A stretch of DNA of 37,239 nucleotides from an uncultured Fibrobacterota bacterium (GTDB lineage Bacteria; Fibrobacterota; Fibrobacteria; Fibrobacterales; Fibrobacteraceae), in contig CAIRAY010000056.1 of assembly GCA_903876665.1 (NCBI GenBank), positions 1 to 37,239 on the forward strand, read 5' to 3'. A program made the position numbers and the translations under genes. Positions 1-6,447 of this stretch are shown one piece after another. Position 1 is the stretch's first letter. Each line of letters begins with the position of its first letter. The notes under the pieces were generated by a model. The model was given only the letters and a program-made list of their open reading frames with translations, had not been told where the DNA came from and searched no databases.

Positions 1-900
1 CCCCCAATGTAACGCCCCCTCCGACCGAATTTCCAAAGCCGGCACCTTCCACCGACGCTCCGACGGACAGACCGTCCAGCGCTTCCATTGTAGCAGCTGT
101 GCAAAGACCTTCTCTGAGGCCACGGGCACATCCACCTACCTCCAGAAGAAGCGACGGTTGAACGATCCTATGCTAAAGCTCTTTGCATCGGGTATGTCGC
201 AGAACCGGCTTGCCATTGTGCTTCGCACCACGCGCACCACCGTGGCCCGCAAGCTCAAGTTTCTCGCTGGAGAATGCGAGAAGCACAACCAGAAACTCCT
301 CGCCTCTAAGCCCAAATCAGAGTGTGTCGAATTCGACGAGTTGGAGACCACGGAGCACACCAAGTGCAAACCCTTATCTGTCGCGCTCGCAGTGGACCAG
401 GAGACCAGGCGGATCCTGGGATTCCGGGTGTCATCGATGCCTGCGAAAGGGCACCTCGCGAACCTTGCGAAGAAGAAGTATGGTAAGCGTCCGGATGACC
501 GTCAAAAGGGGCTCCGCGGGCTTCTCACGGATATAAGCCAATACTGCGTTCCTGAAAAGTTGCATCTGAAATCGGACGAGTGCCCGCGCTATCCCAGGGT
601 CGTCGCTGCGGTGTTCGGGACGGTTCCGGGAAGGGTTAAACAGTACGAGCGGTTTAAGGGCGGACGGGGCTGCGTCACAGGCCAAGGTGAGCTCAAGAAG
701 CAGAGGTTCGACCCCATATTTTCGCTGAACCACACCTGCGCCATGTTTCGCGCCAACGTGAATCGCCTATTCCGCCGAACCTGGAACACCACTAAGAAGC
801 CCGAGTGCCTCCTATGGCACTTGCAAGTCTACGCGTACTTTCACAATGCCGTCCTTATCAAAGCCTAGGCAAAGGACCAACAGGGTAATAGGCCAGTTTA
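1..900 (+). mobile_element. IS1-like insertion sequence, right part (left copy)
   Basis: The element contains the transposase and ends at base 900. That boundary comes from comparison with the second copy: bases 763-900 match the reverse complement of 37102-37239 over 138 bp with a single difference (C832 against T), and similarity stops abruptly after the terminal GGCCAGTTTA. The left end lies outside the window, so no target duplication can be checked. Confidence 0.8.
2..868 (+). CDS. IS1-like transposase, 5' end cut by the window edge
   Basis: The frame is open from base 2 to the TAG at 866-868. The N-terminal part, before the first possible start at 158 (TTG), reads as an InsA-type zinc ribbon: a Cys near base 8, then RFHCSSCAKTFSEATG. 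A DDE-type catalytic region follows, with EFDELE, an AVDQETRRILGF strand, LKSDECPRY, and a C-terminal block FSLNHTCAMFRANVNRLFRR typical of single-ORF IS1-family transposases. It would catalyse transposition of its own element. Only a few N-terminal residues and the left terminal repeat seem to be missing. The last 106 bp recur inverted at the other window end. Family assignment is by motif memory; a related IS group is possible. Confidence 0.8.
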   Translation, partial: PQCNAPSDRISKAGTFHRRSDGQTVQRFHCSSCAKTFSEATGTSTYLQKKRRLNDPMLKLFASGMSQNRLAIVLRTTRTTVARKLKFLAGECEKHNQKLLASKPKSECVEFDELETTEHTKCKPLSVALAVDQETRRILGFRVSSMPAKGHLANLAKKKYGKRPDDRQKGLRGLLTDISQYCVPEKLHLKSDECPRYPRVVAAVFGTVPGRVKQYERFKGGRGCVTGQGELKKQRFDPIFSLNHTCAMFRANVNRLFRRTWNTTKKPECLLWHLQVYAYFHNAVLIKA

Positions 901-984
901 TGACAGGCTAACCGGGGTGACAATATGGGGCGCAACCCCTGTCTACAGACTCAGGAAATTTTCTTCCTTAGCTATCTTTTGGGA

Positions 985-1611
985 ATGCTGAAATTAGGAT
1001 TTATGGCTTCCGGCGGTGGTTCGAACTTCCAGGCGATTCTGAACCGCATCGCCGACGGTTCCCTGCAAGGGGTTTCGCCCGAGTTTTTGATTAGCAACAA
1101 TTCCAAGTGCGGTGCGGTGGAAAAGGCTCAGGCGGCAGGCGTGGCCGTGCGTCATGTTTCTTCTGTGACCCATCCGGGTCCCGGGCTTGCGGAGCAAGAA
1201 ATTCTGCGCATCATTCAGGATTCTCAAATCGATTTGCTGGTGCTTGCGGGCTACATGAAGAAGATTCCCGATGCCGTAATTGCCCTTCTTCCCGACCGAA
1301 TCATCAACATTCATCCTGCGCTATTGCCGAGTTTTGGCGGGCCTGGCCACTGGGGTCATCACGTCCATGAGGCCGTCGTGGCTGCTGGTGCGCGGGTGAG
1401 TGGTGCCACGGTTCACTTCGTGGATGGCGATTACGACCATGGGAAGATCATTGCCCAGCGGGCAATTCCGCTTTCCAGCGAAGACACTCCCGACCAGGTA
1501 GCCGCAAAGGTTCTGGTGCAGGAGCACGACCTGTATTGGCGCGTGGTAAAGGCCTTCGCCGAAGGTCGGGTTCAAATTCGCGCTGGTCGCGTAATTTGTG
1601 ATGTCGTGTAG
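985..1611 (+). CDS. purN: Phosphoribosylglycinamide formyltransferase PurN
   Basis: PurN transfers a formyl group from 10-formyl-tetrahydrofolate to GAR in cytosolic purine synthesis. The 208-residue protein begins MLKLGFMASGGGSNFQ, which lines up with the first beta strand and phosphate-binding loop of PurN. The catalytic Asn-His pair is in IINIHPALLPSF (N108, H110), and the catalytic Asp is in the DGDYDHGKII segment (D151). The start at 985 gives the usual family N-terminus. An in-frame ATG at 925 would add 20 unusual residues, although it has a GGGGTG upstream. The gene begins 84 bp inside the end of the IS element and is followed closely by rnhB. Confidence 0.93.
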   Translation: MLKLGFMASGGGSNFQAILNRIADGSLQGVSPEFLISNNSKCGAVEKAQAAGVAVRHVSSVTHPGPGLAEQEILRIIQDSQIDLLVLAGYMKKIPDAVIALLPDRIINIHPALLPSFGGPGHWGHHVHEAVVAAGARVSGATVHFVDGDYDHGKIIAQRAIPLSSEDTPDQVAAKVLVQEHDLYWRVVKAFAEGRVQIRAGRVICDVV

Positions 1612-1656
1612 GATGGCTTTGACATCGCCCAGTAAATCAAATCCGTTTTCCTTGCT

Positions 1657-1675
1657 CTCTCCCCTGGAGGGAGAG
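1657..1675 (+). promoter_or_regulatory. Hairpin covering the rnhB ribosome binding site
   Basis: CTCTCCC (1657-1663) pairs perfectly with GGGAGAG (1669-1675) around a 5-nt loop. The right arm overlaps the GGAGG that precedes the TTG at 1676, so the stem could limit translation of rnhB if 1676 is the real start. If translation starts at 1613, the palindrome is simply coding. Confidence 0.45.
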
Positions 1676-2356
1676 TTGCACGCTCAAGAATTATTTCCTG
1701 GATGCATCTTGATTGGGATCGATGAGGCGGGCCGGGGTCCTCTGGCGGGTCCCGTGGTTGCTGCTGCGGTCATCCTGGGGAATCCAAAAGATATTATCGG
1801 CTTGCATGACTCCAAAAAGCTAAGCGAGTCTAAACGAGACAGCCTGTATCCTCAAATTCAAGATTGTGCGGTGGCTTGGGCCATTGCGGAAGCTTCGCCG
1901 GCCGAGATCGATAAAATCAATATTCTGCAGGCGGACTTTTTGGCCATGCGCCGAGTTCTGGCAGCCCTGGGCTGGAAGGGGCTCGATACCTCAAGCACTG
2001 TTGGAGACACCCATCAGCAGGTTTGGTTCCATGGGCAAATCCCTGCAGGCGCCATGCCCAGAGCCTTGGTGGACGGAAATTTGAAGATCACGGGCGTGAA
2101 TCCTTCCCAGCAAATGGTTATCGTCAAAGGGGATGCGCATGTGGCAAGCATCGCCGCGGCCTCCATCCTCGCCAAGGTTCATCGGGACCGGGTGATGATT
2201 GAATTGGATTCAATTTATCCTCAATATGGCTTGGCTGGCCACAAAGGTTATCCTTCTCCGAGCCACATCGAAGCGATCCGCCAATATGGTTTGAGTCCCG
2301 TGCATCGCAAGAGCTTCAAACCCAAAGCCCTGTCCGATCTCGATTTGTTCGGGTAA
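1676..2356 (+). CDS. rnhB: Ribonuclease HII
   Basis: RNase HII cleaves the RNA strand of RNA-DNA hybrids and single ribonucleotides in DNA. The signature IGIDEAGRGPLAGPV carries the first Asp-Glu, followed by DSKKLSESKR, VDGN, KGDAHVASIAAAS and HRD, which hold the other metal ligands. I chose the TTG at 1676 because a strong SD (GGAGG) sits 5 nt upstream and it places the DEAGRG motif near residue 16, as in E. coli. ATG 1613 is an alternative but lacks an SD and adds 21 atypical residues. There is an insertion of about 25 residues (roughly 103-128) before VDGN. The SD lies in the right arm of a perfect 7-bp palindrome. Confidence 0.92.
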   Translation: MHAQELFPGCILIGIDEAGRGPLAGPVVAAAVILGNPKDIIGLHDSKKLSESKRDSLYPQIQDCAVAWAIAEASPAEIDKINILQADFLAMRRVLAALGWKGLDTSSTVGDTHQQVWFHGQIPAGAMPRALVDGNLKITGVNPSQQMVIVKGDAHVASIAAASILAKVHRDRVMIELDSIYPQYGLAGHKGYPSPSHIEAIRQYGLSPVHRKSFKPKALSDLDLFG

Positions 2357-2670
2357 TCCAGTCATCCCCACGCCGTCACCCTCGCGCAGGCGACCGATGT
2401 GCTGCCAGTTACCCGTTTGGTCCACTGGCAGCTATGCAAAGCTCGGCCACTTGCGGCTTTGCCCTTTCCACACAGTGGATATGTGCCTGTAACCGCTGAA
2501 GCGGAACAGGCATATCAAGTCGAGCGCTATCCTCTGTGAGGAGGGTCTAGGAGTCGTGGCCCCTAGGGAATGACGATCTGACTGGGATTTAACCTGCCTG
2601 CAACAGGTTTGAAACATCGCATGCATAGCTTTGTCTCCAGATAGAAAACCAAACCTCAAATGGAGACAAA
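2357..2670. other. Intergenic region with several palindromes before the porin
   Basis: There is no convincing gene in this stretch. It holds GTCATCCC (2361-2368), the complement of a GGGATGAC core also found in two other spacers. It also has a 9-bp inverted repeat GCTGCCAGT/ACTGGCAGC (2401-2409 and 2424-2432). A stronger hairpin TGCCTGT/ACAGGCA (2484-2490 and 2506-2512) has an inner CCGCT/AGCGG stem, and a 6-bp AACCTG/CAGGTT repeat lies at 2591-2609. None has a T-tract, so these look like REP-type repeats rather than intrinsic terminators. The last 41 bases form the porin leader hairpin listed separately. Confidence 0.6.
2630..2670 (+). promoter_or_regulatory. Leader hairpin sequestering the porin Shine-Dalgarno
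   Basis: TTTGTCTCCA (2630-2639) is the exact reverse complement of TGGAGACAAA (2661-2670), separated by a 21-nt loop. The right arm contains the SD (GGAG) and directly abuts the ATG at 2671. In mRNA this would bury the ribosome binding site in a 10-bp stem, as in RNA thermometers or protein- or sRNA-controlled leaders. A DNA operator palindrome is the alternative. Confidence 0.6.
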
Positions 2671-3885
2671 ATGAAAACCATCAAACTATTCAGCACAGCG
2701 ATTCTTGCTGGCGCAGCAATGGCCTCTGCGGCCGCGAGCGGAACCATCACCCTGGAAAACCGTACGGACTTCTTGTTTGAAACCTACCAGGGAATCGATG
2801 TGGTGAATCACGCCAAGGATTCTGTGGCCAACCCCATTATTGATAAGAATGCGAACTTTGGATTCAACTTCCAACGCATGCGCGTGAAGTTCGGGGGTCA
2901 ATTTGCAAACGACGTCAAATACGGCCTTCGCTTGCGCTTTGACAAGGGCTTTGGCCCCGTTCTGGGTGATCCCACCACCAAGGGCGTTACGGACCCGGTC
3001 ACCCTCAAAACCACCTACACCACCACTGCCGGCTCTGCGAAGAAAATCGGTGGCATCGCCCTTTTGGATGGTGCGCTGGACCAGGCATTTGTCCAGCCCA
3101 GCATCACTCCGAATTTGAGCGTTAAAATGGGTCGCTTTGCCGTGGAAGGACTCGGCTTCGAAGAAGCTGTCTTCTCCAGTGCCGAAGTATTCGAGATGTC
3201 CATTATCGATAAAAATTATTCCACCACCGGTGTGGGAGTCAAAGCGATCCAGAAATTCCCCGGCCTCGGTGATGTGAATGTTACGGTTCTGAATTCCGAT
3301 GTGGCCTATACAGATGACCGTTCCGGGCAGAAGTTCCTCGCCTATGGTGCTGGATTCCTGGGAAAGATCGGAATGGTGGAGCCCCTCGCCAATGTGTACT
3401 TCTACCCGAAGACCAGTTGGGCTGAAGGCAAAATGGAGACAGGCCTCGGCGCGCGCGTGACAGTGGACAAATTCATCGGCATCGTCGATCTCCAGTCTCA
3501 GATCGTGAATGGTACGGACAAAGTCACCGGTGTCGCCAATATGCTGAGCACAAAAGCAAACGCAACGGTGGACAGCGTAACCAACATCGACAAGGTTCTC
3601 AACGGAAGCATATTTGTTCAGTACAAGGGCGACATGATCCGTCCCCAAGCGAAGTTCCACTACGATATGGCTTACCTCGCCAAGGACCAGGTGGCAACGG
3701 TCATGGGAATCTCTGCCGGTGCTGAAATCTATCCAGATAAAGATGCCAAGTATCGTTACCATGTCATGATCGCCGACAAGTTTACCACACCTCATAATGT
3801 GGCCACCGATAAGGATCTCGGCACGACCCAACAGCTGAAAATCTATGTGGGTGTCAATGCCAACCTGGACATGTGGAAGTTCTAA
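2671..3885 (+). CDS. Outer-membrane porin-like beta-barrel protein
   Basis: A 404-residue protein with a clear Sec signal peptide (MKTIKLFSTAILAGAAMASA, cleavage near residue 20-23). After it come alternating amphipathic beta strands such as ANFGFNFQRMRVKFGG and KYGLRLRFDKGF, and the chain ends in MWKF, the terminal-Phe signature of BAM-assembled barrels. The family resembles phosphate-selective or generic porins, but I cannot name the substrate. It stands alone, with an SD hairpin directly upstream and an intrinsic terminator 27 bp downstream, so it is probably monocistronic. A long open frame on the opposite strand is a shadow of this composition. Confidence 0.75.
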   Translation: MKTIKLFSTAILAGAAMASAAASGTITLENRTDFLFETYQGIDVVNHAKDSVANPIIDKNANFGFNFQRMRVKFGGQFANDVKYGLRLRFDKGFGPVLGDPTTKGVTDPVTLKTTYTTTAGSAKKIGGIALLDGALDQAFVQPSITPNLSVKMGRFAVEGLGFEEAVFSSAEVFEMSIIDKNYSTTGVGVKAIQKFPGLGDVNVTVLNSDVAYTDDRSGQKFLAYGAGFLGKIGMVEPLANVYFYPKTSWAEGKMETGLGARVTVDKFIGIVDLQSQIVNGTDKVTGVANMLSTKANATVDSVTNIDKVLNGSIFVQYKGDMIRPQAKFHYDMAYLAKDQVATVMGISAGAEIYPDKDAKYRYHVMIADKFTTPHNVATDKDLGTTQQLKIYVGVNANLDMWKF

Positions 3886-3911
3886 GAGCCCACCTTCCTT
3901 CTCCTCACGAG

Positions 3912-3944
3912 CTCTTGGGTCAGAAATGCCCAGGAGTTTTTTTT
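3912..3944 (+). terminator. Intrinsic terminator of the porin gene
   Basis: CTCTTGGGT (3912-3920) pairs with GCCCAGGAG (3928-3936), allowing two G-U pairs, around a 7-nt loop. Eight T residues follow (3937-3944). It lies 26 bp after the porin stop. Confidence 0.85.
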
Positions 3945-3965
3945 GTGTTCTGCCCGGACCCGGAA

Positions 3966-3998
3966 ACGAAAAAGCAGGTCGCGGAATGGCGACCTGCT
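3966..3998 (-). terminator. Intrinsic terminator of the small gene at 4030-4224
   Basis: AGCAGGTCGC (3973-3982) and GCGACCTGCT (3989-3998) form a perfect 10-bp stem with a 6-nt loop. Read on the minus strand, the stem is followed by a T-run (complement of the A-run at 3969-3973), in the right place to end the minus-strand gene that stops at 4030. Confidence 0.85.
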
Positions 3999-4029
3999 GG
4001 TATTTCAAAGGAGTTGCATGGTTTGGGGT

Positions 4030-4224
4030 TTAGGCGGTCATGTCCATTTTGGAACCAACGCCTGCAGGAGAAACACGTGCTGCGGCGCGTTGAGGTTCGG
4101 CCTCTACCGCAGACTTGGAATTGTCACGGTCTCCGTCGGCGTCCACTTTGCCAATCGACTTGGGAGCGCTTGCTACTTGGCTAACCGAGCCCTGGCCCTG
4201 AAGAGAAGAAATAGAGAGCGACAT
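4030..4224 (-). CDS. Small acidic protein with a DxDGDxD motif, function unknown
   Basis: A 64-residue protein starting MSLSISSLQGQGSVSQ. Its centre reads KVDADGDRDNSKSA, which resembles the calcium-binding DxDxDG loop of EF-hand/dockerin-like sequences, and the rest is rich in Ala, Ser and Val. It has no signal peptide and no membrane segment. I prefer ATG 4224 because AAGGACGG lies just upstream. An ATG at 4275 in frame would overlap the promoter. A sigma-28-like promoter about 40 bp upstream and a strong terminator downstream frame it as a single-gene unit, which makes it more credible than its size alone. I do not recognise the family. Confidence 0.6.
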   Translation of the reverse strand: MSLSISSLQGQGSVSQVASAPKSIGKVDADGDRDNSKSAVEAEPQRAAARVSPAGVGSKMDMTA

Positions 4225-4263
4225 ATCCGTCCTTGGGTGATTTGTTGATCGAAGCTGCTCCAT

Positions 4264-4290
4264 ATATCGGATCATCCCCCGGGCACTTTA
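4264..4290 (-). promoter_or_regulatory. Sigma-28 (FliA)-like promoter for the small gene
   Basis: On the minus strand TAAA (4290-4287), exactly 15 nt, then TCCGATAT (4271-4264). The FliA consensus is TAAA-N15-GCCGATAA, so the -35 matches fully, the spacing matches, and the -10 keeps CCGATA. Transcription would begin near 4255, giving a leader of about 30 nt with an SD at 4226-4234. No flagellar genes are in the window, so FliA dependence is inference. Confidence 0.5.
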
Positions 4291-4369
4291 ACTTTTACTT
4301 GATGATTTGCGCGAGCTTTAAGGGGGATTTTGGAGTGTTTGCGCAGTTTCATACGGGCTTGGAATAAGG

Positions 4370-4399
4370 AAAAAGCGGAGGGCCCTGGGGCTCTCCGCT
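4370..4399 (-). terminator. Intrinsic terminator after the phosphoesterase gene
   Basis: AGCGGAG (4374-4380) and CTCCGCT (4393-4399) pair perfectly, with an inner GCC/GGC stem. On the minus strand this is followed by a short T-run (complement of 4370-4373). It lies about 30 bp past the stop at 4430 and would end the kinase/regulator/phosphoesterase transcript. Confidence 0.8.
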
Positions 4400-4429
4400 T
4401 TGTATTGGGCTAGATTGGATTCTTTTGAC

Positions 4430-5614
4430 TTATTCTGCCACTGGTTCGGCTACGGGCTGGCGGAAGTCAAAGGTGATGTGGTTTCCCCAGGCCAGGGGTG
4501 CGTTCTTGTCGAGGGGTTTCTTGTTCCACTGGCATTCGCGCACCGTGATTTGTTTGGTGTCCAGGTCCACAGTGGCCACCTGGAAGGAAACTAGGGTCTC
4601 GTCCTTGCCGGACTTTTCGCCCTTCACCGGAGAATCCACGCTGAAGGTTGGGAGCATAAAGTCATAGTCAGGTCCCATCCAGACCTTCAGGTCGGGCATG
4701 CTGAGGTTGCCATGAAAGTAGGCCTTGATTTCTGGGTGTAGCTTGACGAAGTTTGCCATGGCGCGCTCATTCTTGGAGCTCTTGTCATCCGACTTGGCGC
4801 CCCCAATCAATTGCTCGGAAACGATGTTCTCAAACTTGTCATCTTTGTTGATGTTATGTGTCCCATTTGGGTTGGTGAGGTACTTGGTCTCAATTTCAGG
4901 TGCGCTATGTGCAAACAGGATCACAGGAGTCCCTTGAGGAATATTGGCCAGGTCTTGGGCCATCCAAGCGCGTTCGGCCGAGTCAGGCCAGATATTTACA
5001 AATACCAGATGCAGGCCTTTGACATCGCGGGAATAATGAACCTTATGAATCTTGTAGTTGAAATTTTCATTGGTGAGAGGAACGGCAGGCTTCATCATGC
5101 GATTGTAGATCTGAACCATGGAAGAGGGATCCGTTTTGGGCTCCATGGATTTGTAATAACCGATGGCATTGGAAACATCATGGGTTCCGGGCATCAAATA
5201 TAGCGGTGCCAATTTTCCTTCGGGGGTCTGCAGAGTGAGTCCCTTGATGTAGGTGTTCTCGAAGTCTTTCCAGGACGCAGCCGCGCTCTGAGTGAGTGTG
5301 CTCACTTCCATGCGATTGGCAATGTCGCCACCTTCCACCACAAAGTCGATTCCACCGATCATTTGCCCGGCTTTGAGCTCCTGGTCTGCGGGAAAAGAAG
5401 CCTGGGGCAGATGATTGATCTTTTCCACCATGACCTGGTTGGCGTAGCGGGAATCAATGTTCTTTTCTTCTTTGAATACGCTGCGGTTAACGCCGAAGTG
5501 CGGATCCGAAGTGAACACGAACTGGACCTGGTTGCCTGCGCTAGCAAGGGACGCAAGGCCAAGGCCCAGAATAGCCAGCGTGGAAAAGGCGGGGTTGAAT
5601 GATATTTTTAGCAT
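4430..5614 (-). CDS. Secreted calcineurin-like metallophosphoesterase
   Basis: A 394-residue protein with a signal peptide (cleavage after ...LASLASA, residue 26). Metallophosphoesterase motifs appear in order: TSDPHFG (D37, H39), VVEGGDIAN (D97), PGTHD (143-146), FAHSAP (H236) and FHGN (H301). It should hydrolyse phosphomonoesters or diesters in the periplasm with two metal ions. The usual GNH[DE] motif reads GTHD here, replacing the bridging Asn with Thr, so the chemistry may be altered. An AAGGAG SD stands before the ATG. It is downstream of the response regulator on the same strand (57 bp gap), suggesting that the two-component system controls it or shares its transcript. Confidence 0.82.
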   Translation of the reverse strand: MLKISFNPAFSTLAILGLGLASLASAGNQVQFVFTSDPHFGVNRSVFKEEKNIDSRYANQVMVEKINHLPQASFPADQELKAGQMIGGIDFVVEGGDIANRMEVSTLTQSAAASWKDFENTYIKGLTLQTPEGKLAPLYLMPGTHDVSNAIGYYKSMEPKTDPSSMVQIYNRMMKPAVPLTNENFNYKIHKVHYSRDVKGLHLVFVNIWPDSAERAWMAQDLANIPQGTPVILFAHSAPEIETKYLTNPNGTHNINKDDKFENIVSEQLIGGAKSDDKSSKNERAMANFVKLHPEIKAYFHGNLSMPDLKVWMGPDYDFMLPTFSVDSPVKGEKSGKDETLVSFQVATVDLDTKQITVRECQWNKKPLDKNAPLAWGNHITFDFRQPVAEPVAE

Positions 5615-5671
5615 GGGAATCTCCTTCGATTGTTTCCTTCAAGAATAGACCGAAGATGTTGCAGATTTGTT

Positions 5672-6397
5672 TCAACGCGGTTGCGGTATGGTCTCGTGTG
5701 GGCTAATAATGGATGAGGAAACATCCTCTTCCGGATCCCATTGATACCCGATGCCAGAAATAGTTCGGATGCAGTTCTGGTAAGGTTTGATTTTTTCCCG
5801 GATGCGGGTAATGACAATATCGACACTGCGTGGGCTGGAGAGCGCGTCCATGCCCCAGACCTTTTCCAGCAACTGGGATCGCGAAATGGTGCGTCCATGC
5901 GCCTGGATTAAGGCAATGAGTACACCGAATTCGCGATGAGTGAGGTTGGTTCGTTGTTGATCAATTTTCACCAAATGCCGGTCAAAATACATTTCCAAAG
6001 TCCCTAGCCGGTAAACACCATCACTGTTGGCGCGCTTCAAGAGAACATTGATGCGGGCCAGGAGTTCCTTGGGCGAGAATGGCTTGCGCACATAGTCATC
6101 GGCACCGGCCTGGAACCCAATCAGGAGATCGGCCTCCTGGGTGCGGGCGGATGCAAAAATAATGGGAATTTGCTTCATGCGATCTTCTCGCCGGATGCGA
6201 CGGCAAAGCTCCACGCCGGAAATCCCCGGGAGCCCTATATCAAAAACACAGAGATCAATATGTTCATCGTTCAGGATGCTCCAGGCCTCGTTTCCATCCA
6301 CCGCAAAGAAGACCTTATAGCCTTCTTTGTCCAGTGAAAAACGGAGGAGCTCCAGGATGTCGGTGTCGTCTTCAACAATGAGGATGTTCTGGTTCAT
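5672..6397 (-). CDS. OmpR/PhoB-type response regulator
   Basis: A DNA-binding regulator of 241 residues. The receiver domain (about 1-118) has the acidic pair D10-D11, phospho-acceptor D53 in CVFDIGLPG, S83 in the Thr/Ser switch position and K105 in RKPFSPKELL. A winged-helix domain (about 128-228) carries LTHREFGVLIAL and SVDIVITRIREKI with TISGIGYQW. The C-terminal tail SSSIISPHETIPQPR is extra. It lies 50 bp downstream of the hybrid kinase, so it is the likely final acceptor of that phosphorelay. No clear SD precedes the ATG; a strong hairpin occupies the gap instead. Confidence 0.9.
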   Translation of the reverse strand: MNQNILIVEDDTDILELLRFSLDKEGYKVFFAVDGNEAWSILNDEHIDLCVFDIGLPGISGVELCRRIRREDRMKQIPIIFASARTQEADLLIGFQAGADDYVRKPFSPKELLARINVLLKRANSDGVYRLGTLEMYFDRHLVKIDQQRTNLTHREFGVLIALIQAHGRTISRSQLLEKVWGMDALSSPRSVDIVITRIREKIKPYQNCIRTISGIGYQWDPEEDVSSSIISPHETIPQPR

Positions 6398-6399
6398 GA

Positions 6400-6433
6400 A
6401 ACCAATCTAACCTGCCTGTGTTAGGAATTGGTT
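6400..6433 (-). promoter_or_regulatory. Intercistronic hairpin at the response-regulator start
   Basis: Outer arms AACCAAT (6400-6406) and ATTGGTT (6427-6433) are perfect complements. Inner arms CTAAC (6407-6411) and GTTAG (6420-6424) extend the stem across a 2-nt bulge around an 8-nt loop. The structure ends two bases from the ATG, and the only purine-rich SD-like bases (AGGCAGG on the minus strand) fall in the loop. It may set the kinase-to-regulator ratio. Confidence 0.5.
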
Positions 6434-6447
6434 AAGGACCGAGCTTG

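Noticed and set aside
2686..4008. A 440-codon open frame on the minus strand across the porin gene
   Set aside because: It mirrors the porin's codon composition, has a His/Gly-rich translation without recognisable domains, and crosses the porin's terminator. The plus-strand frame has a signal peptide, SD and beta-barrel features.
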